A stretch of DNA of 64,000 nt, from the NCBI RefSeq assembly GCF_018449795.1, contig NZ_JAAVVE010000013.1:30606-94605 (forward strand). The letters are read 5' to 3'. Source of the stretch: Sphingomonas sp. dw_22. Lineage in GTDB: Bacteria; Pseudomonadota; Alphaproteobacteria; Sphingomonadales; Sphingomonadaceae. The notes below the pieces were generated by a model. The model was given only the letters and a program-made list of their open reading frames with translations. It was not told the DNA's origin and searched no databases. Shown here one piece after another: positions 54,260-62,713 of the stretch; within the stretch, counting starts at the first letter, position 1; every line of letters begins with the position of its first letter. The position numbers and the translations under genes are program-made.

Positions 54260-55924
54260 TCAAAACAGCTTCACGATCTGGAACCAGAAGCGTCCGTCGC
54301 GGTCGGGCGCGGATGTCGCCGGTCCCGTGCCCCATTTGCGGGCATAGCTGCCGCGCAGGATGAAGCCTTCGGGCCCGTACCAGTTCAGCCCGGCGCCATA
54401 GCCGGTGCGGCGGGTGTGGTTGGATCCGGCGAACCAGGGATCCTGAGCGTATCGCACCTCGCCGGTATCGACGAAGCCGATCAGCTCGAACTCGCCGGGC
54501 AGCTTGCCCGTCCATTGGCCGAGCCGCAGCCGGGCCTCGACGGTCGCGAGATAGCCGGTGTCGCCGAATGCCTCGCCCTCGGGATAGGCGCGGACGCCAT
54601 AGGCACCGCCCAGTTCCATCTTCTCCGAGCTGTCGAGATTGTCGAAGGCGATCTGGCCGCGCACCAAGCCGTAGAGCGACAAGGGGCCGGTGATGGTCTG
54701 CAGCCGCGCGAAGCTGGCCTGGACCTTGTTGTAGCCGCCGGCGCTGCGGGCGGTCCCCGCGTCGGCAATGCGTTCCGCGGCGCTCCGGATGTCGAGATTG
54801 CCGATCGTCCAGCCGGCCGAAAAGGCGTTCGCGCCTCCACCGCCCAGGCCGTCGCGGAAATCGCCGGCGAAGCCGAGCGTCCCCGCCTGGATCCGCTTGC
54901 GGGAATCGCTCGATACGATGCCGATCTCGTCCCTGAGCATCTTGTAGTCGAAGCTCGCCAGCGCATAGAGGTTCGCGCGGCGTGAGCGGATCACCGGATA
55001 GCTGGCATAGGCGCTGAGGATGTCGGCGGTGCCCGAGCCGTCGAGCGCTTCGAATTCGCGGCCCAGCGTGTAGCGCAGATGGGCATAGGCGATCCCGAGC
55101 GTCGCATTGCCGACCGGTGCCTGATAGGAGATCCGGCCATAGCCGAGCCCCCCGTCCGAGGCGAGCAGGCGCAGGCTGAGCAGGTCGCCGATGCCGGCCG
55201 GATTGTTGACGTTGATGGTGCCGCCGAACCGATAGGCGCCGGTATAGCGGCTCCCGGCATTGTCCGCCTCCAGGCTGCCGCTGATGCGGGGGCCGGGCGT
55301 GACGTCGACAAGGAGATCGGACGTGCCGACCGCGGTGCCGGGCGCGAGCGTGGCCTTCACCCGCACGCCCGGAATGTCCGACAGCAGCAGGAGGCGGCGT
55401 TCCAGCGGGTCGTTGTAGACGAGGTTGCCGGGGTTGAGTCCCTTGAGGACGCGCCTGGGCACGCCGTCCGAGATACGGGCGCCGTTGCGCAGGTCGATCT
55501 TGCCGTAGTGGCCCTCAACCACGGCGATCGTCACGGTGCCGCCTTGGACGTCCTGCTCGGGCAGATAGGCCTGGGCGAGGAAATAACCCCTGGCATGATA
55601 ATAATCCGAAATGCGCGCGGCGAGCTTGCGAAGCTCGGCGAATGTCAATGCACGCTCGGGCGTGAATTCGGTCACGGCCAGCAGTTCGGCTTCGGAGAAC
55701 AGCGTCTGCCCGGTAATGCGGAGCGAATGCACCGGGATGGACGGGCCGCCGGGCGCATCGGCCAGGATCGCGGCATGATCGATGACGAGATCGGGTGCCG
55801 GCTTCGCGGGCATTTGTGGCTGTGGAAGTTGCCGAAGCTGCGTGCCCGCGTTGGGCACCTGCTGCGCGTGCGCGGCTTGGGTCGTCGCGAGCAGCGCGAG
55901 CGCGACATGACATGGCTTGAACAT
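54260..55924 (-). CDS. two-partner secretion outer-membrane transporter (TpsB, ShlB/FhaC family)
   Basis: 554 aa. Signal ends AAHAQ; POTRA-type segment [92 protein letters not shown]; then a 16-strand-type barrel including [16 protein letters not shown] and [29 protein letters not shown] (the conserved VRGY-like region reads VRAY), ending FWFQIVKLF. It secretes the TpsA protein encoded immediately downstream. The usual gene order tpsB-tpsA is kept. Confidence 0.9.
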   Translation of the reverse strand: MFKPCHVALALLATTQAAHAQQVPNAGTQLRQLPQPQMPAKPAPDLVIDHAAILADAPGGPSIPVHSLRITGQTLFSEAELLAVTEFTPERALTFAELRKLAARISDYYHARGYFLAQAYLPEQDVQGGTVTIAVVEGHYGKIDLRNGARISDGVPRRVLKGLNPGNLVYNDPLERRLLLLSDIPGVRVKATLAPGTAVGTSDLLVDVTPGPRISGSLEADNAGSRYTGAYRFGGTINVNNPAGIGDLLSLRLLASDGGLGYGRISYQAPVGNATLGIAYAHLRYTLGREFEALDGSGTADILSAYASYPVIRSRRANLYALASFDYKMLRDEIGIVSSDSRKRIQAGTLGFAGDFRDGLGGGGANAFSAGWTIGNLDIRSAAERIADAGTARSAGGYNKVQASFARLQTITGPLSLYGLVRGQIAFDNLDSSEKMELGGAYGVRAYPEGEAFGDTGYLATVEARLRLGQWTGKLPGEFELIGFVDTGEVRYAQDPWFAGSNHTRRTGYGAGLNWYGPEGFILRGSYARKWGTGPATSAPDRDGRFWFQIVKLF

Positions 55925-56824
55925 TGCGTTCTCGAGTGCTGGCGCGTCATCAGGGCGTGACGCACCTCACGCAGCGGTGGGGGTGGGCACGTAGCAAGTT
56001 CCGATAGTCGGCTTCGGCCGGTATATCGTTGCTCGATCGATACGAGTCTAAACCCACGAATGCTTGATCATCCGTGCGGTCAAAACACTTAGGCAACATC
56101 AATGCTCTGAGGCCGCGATAGTTGCATCTGGAGAGGGCTATTTGCAATATTTGCAAAATAAATATTCCAATTATCCCGAGTTAACTATTAATTAACCATT
56201 TATAATTTGCATAGAACAGCCAAATTTCCCCGGATTTCTCGGTTTGCGTACCACTATATTCGAGAGTGGTGAGAACGAATACAAGGACCGCTTCGGTCCG
56301 GTTCTGCTCAGTTACATCCGCGGCCGTCGAATCGCATCCACATAGGTTGTCACTTGGCGGGAGAAATATTGACTCTCCCGATGACCGGCCGGCCCCAATC
56401 AAAATTCTACCAGGTTAACTCGATCTCCTCAGGCATTCACGCCATGGCGTGAAGCGCGGTCGCGAAGATGCGGTGTCTCCGCGGGACACCGGGCCGCGAC
56501 GCATACGAATCTCGCATCCAGGGTCTGGTCGACATCGACGGCATCCGTCTGCTCGTCCCAGCCTTCTGCAGAATGTCGCCTGTGGAAGCGCCAATCGGTC
56601 ACGGCATGGCGCGTCTACGCCAAATAATAAAACAGGCTTCGATGGATAATTTTGAACAAATCCATGAGTTATTTGTTGTGACTGATTAGATAAATAAACG
56701 GTGAATGTAATTAATATCAGATTAGTTATAATGATATCTCTTATTTTCTCCTGCGGGTTAGATTTAATGATGTTCGGATAATTATAAAATTATTGATGTA
56801 GAGTTGTATTTGTAGGATCGATCA
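55925..56824. other. AT-rich gene-less stretch between TpsB and autotransporter genes
   Basis: About 900 bp with much lower GC than the surroundings, particularly 56130-56220 and 56640-56825. Short open frames exist on both strands, but none shows a ribosome site with convincing coding character. It must hold the divergent promoters of the tpsB operon and the autotransporter gene. No tRNA or known riboswitch was recognised. Confidence 0.6.
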
Positions 56825-59800
56825 ATGAGAATTTTGCTTAAAAATTTCGATAATTCGTCAGCCAATTATTCCAAAAATGCCACTCGAACTCGCCGGCATG
56901 GCATCCTCCTCAAATCGGCCTCGACCATCCCTCTTGCGCTTCTCTTCTCCTCTCATGCATTCGCCCAGACGACGGTTTCGTCCGATGGAAACATCCCCGC
57001 GGGCACCTACAACGGGATCCTGGTCGATAATGGCGCCGCCGTTACGGGAACCGGCGTCAACAGTTCGACCGAAGATGCATCCGCGATCGGCCTCGAGGCG
57101 ATCGGGGGGAGTTCGGTCAATCTTACCGGCAGCGTAATTTCCACGCTCGATACGAACGGCTCGACGAACGATCTGGTCGGCGCTTACGGCGTGTACGCCC
57201 ATGACGGTTCCAGCGTCGGATTGACCGGCGGCAGCGTAAGCACGCTGGGCGAGCAGGGCCGCGTCCTCCAGGAAGGCAACGGGTCGCGCAGCTATGCGCT
57301 GTATGCGGCCGGCGAAGGTTCGTCGATCACCGCGGACGGCGCCAACATCACCACGCTCGGCCAGCGCTCCTATGGTGCCTATGCCGTCGACGGCGCCACG
57401 ATCGGCCTGAGCAACCTGTCGATCGATACCGATGGCTTCATGGCCTATGGCGTCTATGCGTCGGGAGCGGGTTCGACGATCACCGCCGATAATGTCGATG
57501 TCTCCACGAACGGATCGACCGGCGATGCCGCCTGGGCCTATTCCGGCGGGCACCTGATCCTCAACGGCGGAACCTATGCCATCCAGGGCGAGCAGAATCC
57601 CAACGCACCGCACGAGACGGCGAACGGCCTGGTGGCGCTCGGCGGAGTGAATGGTGTCGGAAACGGCGTGATCGACGCCACCGACCTCACCGTCGATACC
57701 TATGGTGCGAACAGCGTCGGTATCCTGGCCGGCGGTGACGTCGGCGACCTGCAGACTTCCGGCACGATCAACATGACCAACAGCGCCGTAACGGTTCACG
57801 GCGACAACAGCATTGCCGCGCAAGCCCTTTACGGCAGCACACTGAACGTGACCGGCGGCACGCTGACTTCCACCAACGGCGTGGGCGTGCAGCTGACCGA
57901 CAATGCCACCGTGACGCTGACCGGCGTGACCGTCGCCGCAGGGCAGCAGAGCCTGGTCTCCGATCTGCAGACTGCCGGGCGCGTGCAGTCGATCAACATC
58001 GGCGACGGATCGGTTCTCACCGGCAACAACGGCACGCTGCTGCTGGTCAATCGCACCGCGGAAGGCGCAGACGGGCAGGTCGACCTGAGGCTCGGCGCGG
58101 GATCGATGTCCAGCGGCGACATCCTCGACAACGACGAGAAGACCGGAGGCGGCTATACCGACGTATTCGTGTCGAGCCAGGCTTCGTGGACCGGCCTGGC
58201 GAGCGGCGTGCGCAACTTCACGACGGATACGGGCGGCGCGGTCGAGTTCGAAGGGAAAGCCGAGATCCAGGGCAATCTCGACGGGAACGACACCGATTTC
58301 ACCTTCAGCGACCAGGGCGGCACGATCGGCGGTGACGTCACGTTGCGGAACGGCTCGACCACCACGGGTGGCTCCCTCGCGGATTCGATCTATGCCGGCG
58401 GCAACGTGGATGTCGATGTCGCGTCGGTGCTCGGCGGAAACTGGAACATTGCCGGCAACGTCGTCAACAACGGCACGACCAACCCGGGCAATTCGATCGG
58501 CACCATCGCCGTGGGTGGCAACTACACCTTCGGTCCGGCTTCCACCTACAATGTCGAGGTCAACGCGGCGGGCCAGTCGGATCTGGTGCAGGTGGGCGGC
58601 GTCGCGACGCTCGGCGGCGCCGTGACCGTCACGCCGCTGGGCGGCGTGCGGCTGGACGCGCCCTATACGATCGTATCCGCGGGATCGATCGCCGGAACGT
58701 TCGAAAGCGCCGCCTTTTCGGGGGACTATCCGTTCCTCGGCGCGGAACTGGGGTACACGCCGACCTCGGTGCTCGTGACCGTCGTCCGCAACGGCGTCAG
58801 CTATGTGGAATTCGCCACCACCCCCAATCAGGCGGCTGTCGCAACGTCGCTCGACGGATTGCTGCTGAACGGGCCGCTCGCGCAGGCCATTGGCGTGGGT
58901 ACGGCCGCGAATGCGGTCCTCGCCTTCGACCAGCTGTCCGGCGAGGTCCATGCCTCGCTGCGCACCGGCCTGTTCGAGGACAGCCGCCATGTCCGCAACG
59001 CGATGACGGATCGGCTCGCGTACCGGGCCGAGGGCCTGTCCCTCTGGGGCTCGGGGTTCGGTTCCTGGGGCGAGACCGGCAACGGGAACGGCACCGCCAG
59101 GCTCGATCGCAACACCAAGGGAATCCTGCTGGGCCTCGACACCAGTCTTGGCGGCAAGACCCGGATAGGCGTGATGGGTGGCTACAGCACGGCCAATTAT
59201 GATGTGGACGGGCGGGGTTCCTCGGCGGATGTGAAGAACTACCACGCCGGCGTCTATGCCGGCTCGAAGATCGGCGGCTTCAGCATCGGAGCCGGCGCGG
59301 CATATACGTGGCATCGGATCGACGTGGACCGCGCCGTGGCCTTTGCCGGCATCACGGACAGCCTGTCGTCACGGTATAACGGCTACACCGCCCAGGCATT
59401 CGGCGATATCGGCTATGCCTTCCCCGTGGGCGCGGGAGAAGTCGGTCCGTTCGCGAACGTCGCTTATGTGCGCTTGCACACGGACGGCTTCACGGAAGCG
59501 GGCGGCGCCGCCGCGCTTTCCGTCGCCAGCCGGAACGACGACGTGACCTTCTCCACCATCGGTCTTCGCGCTTCGGCGGGCCTGGGCGCCGTGAGGGGCC
59601 ATGGGATGATCGGATGGCGACATGCGTTCAACGATCGATTGCCGACCATCCAGGCGGCTTTCGTGGGCAGCGGCACCTTCTCCACGCAGGGCGTGCCGCT
59701 GAGCAAGGAAGCGGCGGTCATCGACCTGGGTCTCGACACGTCGCTGGGCTCGGCCGCATCGATCGGAGTCAGTTACTCCGGCCAGATCGGCTCGGACTCG

Positions 59801-59842
59801 TCGGACAACGGAGTGAAGGCAAACTTCAAGATTCGCTTCTAG
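56825..59842 (+). CDS. autotransporter (type Va) adhesin-like protein
   Basis: 1005 aa from ATG 56825 (AGGA 8 nt upstream). A long, basic N-terminus (about 30 residues with many Asn, Arg and Lys) precedes a hydrophobic core and cleavage at SHAFAQ, an extended signal typical of large secreted proteins. The passenger is a repetitive Gly/Asn/Thr-rich beta-helix (SVGLTGGSVSTLG, SITADGANITTLGQRSYGAYAVDG). The C-terminal 270 residues form the autotransporter barrel (EGLSLWGSGFGSWGETGNGNGTARLDRNTKGILLGLD, ending VKANFKIRF). Passenger function is unknown. Confidence 0.9.
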   Translation: MRILLKNFDNSSANYSKNATRTRRHGILLKSASTIPLALLFSSHAFAQTTVSSDGNIPAGTYNGILVDNGAAVTGTGVNSSTEDASAIGLEAIGGSSVNLTGSVISTLDTNGSTNDLVGAYGVYAHDGSSVGLTGGSVSTLGEQGRVLQEGNGSRSYALYAAGEGSSITADGANITTLGQRSYGAYAVDGATIGLSNLSIDTDGFMAYGVYASGAGSTITADNVDVSTNGSTGDAAWAYSGGHLILNGGTYAIQGEQNPNAPHETANGLVALGGVNGVGNGVIDATDLTVDTYGANSVGILAGGDVGDLQTSGTINMTNSAVTVHGDNSIAAQALYGSTLNVTGGTLTSTNGVGVQLTDNATVTLTGVTVAAGQQSLVSDLQTAGRVQSINIGDGSVLTGNNGTLLLVNRTAEGADGQVDLRLGAGSMSSGDILDNDEKTGGGYTDVFVSSQASWTGLASGVRNFTTDTGGAVEFEGKAEIQGNLDGNDTDFTFSDQGGTIGGDVTLRNGSTTTGGSLADSIYAGGNVDVDVASVLGGNWNIAGNVVNNGTTNPGNSIGTIAVGGNYTFGPASTYNVEVNAAGQSDLVQVGGVATLGGAVTVTPLGGVRLDAPYTIVSAGSIAGTFESAAFSGDYPFLGAELGYTPTSVLVTVVRNGVSYVEFATTPNQAAVATSLDGLLLNGPLAQAIGVGTAANAVLAFDQLSGEVHASLRTGLFEDSRHVRNAMTDRLAYRAEGLSLWGSGFGSWGETGNGNGTARLDRNTKGILLGLDTSLGGKTRIGVMGGYSTANYDVDGRGSSADVKNYHAGVYAGSKIGGFSIGAGAAYTWHRIDVDRAVAFAGITDSLSSRYNGYTAQAFGDIGYAFPVGAGEVGPFANVAYVRLHTDGFTEAGGAAALSVASRNDDVTFSTIGLRASAGLGAVRGHGMIGWRHAFNDRLPTIQAAFVGSGTFSTQGVPLSKEAAVIDLGLDTSLGSAASIGVSYSGQIGSDSSDNGVKANFKIRF

Positions 59843-59857
59843 CCCAGGCTGAAACTG

Positions 59858-59889
59858 GCGCCCGCCACCTCGCGACAGGTGGCGGGCGC
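59858..59889 (+). terminator. hairpin terminator after the autotransporter gene
   Basis: A perfect 13-bp GC-rich stem (GCGCCCGCCACCT / AGGTGGCGGGCGC) with a 6-nt loop, 15 bp after the stop codon. There is no U tract, so it could act with Rho or as an mRNA-protecting stem. Confidence 0.75.
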
Positions 59890-59942
59890 TGACGATATCG
59901 GGGAAGGATCCGACCGGAATCCGGAACACCTTCGCCTCGGTC

Positions 59943-60264
59943 AGTCTTGGACTGATCGTCACCAACTGGCATCAACGCGCTCAAGCATGTCCTTCCCGGT
60001 GATCGCAACGGCAAGGTTCCTCGTCGATTATCAGCCGCGCGGAGAGGACTGGAAATTGTTGTCAGCGACGTTGGTGTCGGGACACCCGAGACGCCGGCTG
60101 TTGCCAAGCCGGGCCTCGGCACCAGCATCGACGAAGCGCCAATCAGCTCGATGCTAACGTCGCGACCGAAGGGCGGGCATACCGGCACCGCGACCTCAAT
60201 CACGCATATCGAGCCCAGAGTGCCGATACTGACTCTGCCAAAATCATCTGAAAAGTTAGTATAG
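59943..60264 (+). pseudogene. decayed HWE/HisKA_2-type histidine kinase (ATPase domain only)
   Basis: Three frames read consecutively give SLGLIVTN, INALKHVLPGDRNGK, FLVDYQPRGEDWKLL, VVSDVGVGTPETPAVAKPGLGTSI and GGHTGTATSITHIE before TAG at 60262-60264. This order equals the N box, DxGxG and GLGTSI blocks of HWE/HisKA_2 sensor kinases. At least three frameshifts and changed key residues show it is dead. The 60265-60633 stretch that follows holds no gene I can support. Confidence 0.65.
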
Positions 60265-60633
60265 CATTTAGGTGCGCCTCTAACTTTAAACGGGCCGGAG
60301 GCGCAACCGGCGTCAGGTGTTCGTGCCCTCGGAAAGGCCGGAAAGCGTCCGGTTCCTGAGCCCACAGTCTAGAATCAGGCCGTTCGCTAAAGGCCCCTAA
60401 TGGACTTTGCGTGCTGCTGACGGACCGAAGCGGACTTGATCAATGCCGCACCACATGATCAGCGGGTCTACCGAGGAAACCGTCGGAAATTCGTCTCAAG
60501 GCAGTTCATGGAAGCTCGAAGCGGATGTTGCCATACCGTTGCCATGGCCCTGCCAAGGCGTGGTTGCGGGAGACTTGCGAGAAGCTTTTCCTCGCCAGTC
60601 CTCTTATAAGTATTTGATTTTATAAGAAAATAA

Positions 60634-60771
60634 TGGTGGACGCACTTGGGCTCGAACCAAGGACCCGCTGATTAAGAGTCCGTGCTTTTCCTTATTTATC
60701 AATCACTTAGTCTGTAAACTGGTGCTTCATTCTCACCTTATGGCGTAAACTGCCGGTATTTTTGTAAACCG
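60634..60771 (-). other. partial tRNA-Lys (3' half) with three phased GTAAA repeats: attachment-site copy 1
   Basis: On the minus strand 60680-60634 reads from the anticodon loop (GACTCTTAATC, CTT anticodon) through the T arm to GTGCGTCCACCA, the 3' half of a tRNA-Lys; the 5' half is missing. Beyond it lie GTAAACTG at 60714-60721, GTAAACTG at 60745-60752 and GTAAACCG at 60764-60771. Tyrosine integrases commonly use tRNA 3' ends and bind such short direct repeats as arm sites. This is read as an element boundary. Confidence 0.7.
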
Positions 60772-61583
60772 GAAATCTCCGTTCTAAGGCTTCCAAATCC
60801 TGCTGCGATAATAGCGCATTCGGTTCGGTATTGGAAGCTCAAGGCGCCTCCGAGCCGATCTGCCAGCATCGCGATCTCCATCTTCCTTTCTATGGCCAGG
60901 CCGATCGATGCGCAAATTGCGACGACATTTTTCGCGTTGTCGCCCAATCGTCGATCGCCGGCGATTTCCACCTGACTTGCGCCTCTGGCTAAACCGATGC
61001 CGATCCCTCGATCGCGCACGGCCGCGCGTCGAAGAACCTTGTTGGCTTTGCCGTTGGCTGCCGAGATCGGACGCGGCCGTCCGATGTCGGCATCATCGCT
61101 GAATTTGCTGAGCCGGATTTCATCTACAGTGTCAAAGAGCTGCGGCCGCGCACGCGGATTGACGGCCGCCAGATCAGTCCCATTCCTTCGGCTCAACAGA
61201 ACTCCATAGAGCCTGTGGCACAGCCGAATTTCGGGCCGATCTCCATCTTGTTTGTCGGCGTCGCGGGGATCTCTCAAGGGGGAGGGCACGAACGTGCCGG
61301 GTGCGGGCACCTCAATTCCTGGTTGGGGCATATACGTGCCGCTTATGATCCGAAAAGCTGCTGGATCTCCGTTGGGGTAGCCCTCCATCCCAGTCGAGAG
61401 GCTCTCAGCGAAAATCCCGAGTCTTGAATCTGATGGGCTCGATGCCCGATCCCGACTGCCGATCAGATCGACCATATCGCGCGCGCAGCGACGGAGCGCG
61501 CGTGGCTGGGTCTCGCGGATCGGGACCCATGCCATGCTTGACAACGTTCGCACGGCTGACTCGGTAGATGCCTGCGACGTCAT
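60738..61583 (-). CDS. hypothetical protein, doubtful
   Basis: 281-codon frame between the two attachment-like copies. The C-terminal half has plausible protein character (GASQVEIAGDRRLGDNAKNVVAICASIGLAIERKMEIAMLADRLGGAL), but no family is recognised and no clear ribosome site precedes 61583. Its 3' end runs into the GTAAA repeats of the first attachment copy. It could be an element-borne gene or chance. Confidence 0.35.
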   Translation of the reverse strand: MTSQASTESAVRTLSSMAWVPIRETQPRALRRCARDMVDLIGSRDRASSPSDSRLGIFAESLSTGMEGYPNGDPAAFRIISGTYMPQPGIEVPAPGTFVPSPLRDPRDADKQDGDRPEIRLCHRLYGVLLSRRNGTDLAAVNPRARPQLFDTVDEIRLSKFSDDADIGRPRPISAANGKANKVLRRAAVRDRGIGIGLARGASQVEIAGDRRLGDNAKNVVAICASIGLAIERKMEIAMLADRLGGALSFQYRTECAIIAAGFGSLRTEISGLQKYRQFTP

Positions 61584-61877
61584 CTCGGTTGCCCGAGCAC
61601 GCGATCACCTTCATCGAGGGTCCAGCCGGGGTGCCAATCGGCGGTCGCAGAGTCGCCGAGATTGCGTTGTCGATCGCCGCCGGGGCCGTGAAGCGGCTCA
61701 GCCAATCCCCCGAGATGGTCACTATCGGCGACAACGCGACGCTGCCCCCTGCGGAACCCTCGCACAGCCGAACGCAAGATGGATCGCGTGTTTCGCGATA
61801 TCGATTTGGGAAGGCCAAAGCCAATGCCCGGTTAGTTCTCCGGAAAAAACCGACCTAAAACTGACCTAAAACGCAAA

Positions 61878-61911
61878 TTAGGTCGGTGTCGCTTTAGCGA
61901 CCACGACCTAA
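61878..61911. other. 34-bp interrupted stem-loop in the 61584-62229 gene-poor stretch
   Basis: TTAGGTCG pairs with CGACCTAA (8 bp), then a 2x2 internal loop, GTCGC/GCGAC (5 bp) and a TTTA loop. It is preceded by two direct copies of GACCTAAAAC (61852-61872), the first of which can pair with the left arm in an alternative fold (ACCGACCTAA with TTAGGTCGGT). It could be a terminator or a protein-binding site of the integrated element. The remainder of 61584-62229 has no gene I can support. Confidence 0.45.
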
Positions 61912-61936
61912 CTTATTGTTTTCTTTGATGAAGTTG

Positions 61937-62067
61937 TGGCGGACGCACTTTTGGGCTCGAATCAAGGACTTGCTGATCAAGAGTCTTGATATTTCAATCG
62001 CTTATGCTGTAAAATTGTGATGCAATTGCGCCTTAAGTCGGTAAAATGACGCCCGAACTGTAAACTG
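61937..62067 (-). other. second, more degenerate tRNA-Lys 3' fragment with phased repeats: attachment-site copy 2
   Basis: 61985-61937 (minus) repeats the tRNA-Lys 3' half with several changes (TGATCAAGAGTC, two extra T in the T arm). It is again followed by three GTAAA-type repeats: 62009-62017, 62041-62048 and 62060-62067. Repeat spacing (32 and 19 bp) is almost that of copy 1 (31 and 19 bp). The two copies are about 1.3 kb apart in the same orientation. Confidence 0.65.
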
Positions 62068-62229
62068 AAAGCGGGCGGGTCAAGGCATCATCAAAAGTGG
62101 AGGCATTCAGCTGCATTCGTGCCCTCGCTCCAGCCATGATGCGGACGTGTCTGCGCTATCGGTGGATTGAGGATGGCCGCAACACAAGGGCGCTGTCGGT
62201 TCGCCAGCGCGCCTGGGAAACGATGACAA

Positions 62230-62610
62230 ATGCATAGCTCTGACGACAGTCACACGCCTAGCGTTGCCGGGCCCATAGGAACTACTGAACGCGTTCTGAC
62301 CCTTCAGGAAGCTGCCAAGATCCTCGGCGTTCACCCTAACACATTGAGGGGTTACGTAAGGGCGGGCGTCGTACCCGGTGCGAAAATCGGCCGCGATTGG
62401 CGGTTCGTCGAAGCCGACCTCGTCGCTTCGCTGCGTGCTCGATACCCCGAGCAAGTGCGTGTGCGGCCGAATGCTGAGGAAACGGCGGCCTCTCGACACC
62501 TTGGAAACGCGCCGGCGTCTACGGTGTCACGCCCGCAGCGTGAGATAGAACGTGAACTGGACGAGTTGCTGGCGAGTCCAATGAGCCGAGGCCCTAAAAC
62601 ATCCGGGTAA
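62230..62610 (+). CDS. small excisionase/MerR-type helix-turn-helix protein
   Basis: 126 aa. The centre (TERVLTLQEAAKILGVHPNTLRGYVRAGVVPGAKIGRDWRFVEADLVASLRAR) is the HTH_17/excisionase-like winged helix found in recombination directionality factors and small regulators. The C-terminal 45 residues are polar and end with a charged helix (EIERELDELLASP). GC content is below the left part of the window. It lies 104 bp upstream of the 428-aa gene on the same strand and beside the attachment-like sites. It could be an excisionase or the regulator of its neighbour. Confidence 0.8.
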   Translation: MHSSDDSHTPSVAGPIGTTERVLTLQEAAKILGVHPNTLRGYVRAGVVPGAKIGRDWRFVEADLVASLRARYPEQVRVRPNAEETAASRHLGNAPASTVSRPQREIERELDELLASPMSRGPKTSG

Positions 62611-62713
62611 GACCAAGATCGGGCTACGGGCATCGTATTGGGTAGGCTGCATTGCACCCACGTAAGTGATCTTTTGCTGCCGTATTCCGGGGGAATCTGC
62701 GTTAGGATACGGC

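Noticed and set aside
56858..59314. 818-codon open frame antisense to the autotransporter gene
   Set aside because: Same shadow effect; the plus-strand autotransporter has clear domain structure and a ribosome site.
60634..60680. A functional tRNA-Lys gene
   Set aside because: Only the anticodon loop to the 3' end is present; the D arm and 5' acceptor strand are missing.
61568..61858. Possible 96-codon gene between the attachment copies
   Set aside because: No ribosome site and no recognisable family; another frame overlaps on the minus strand.
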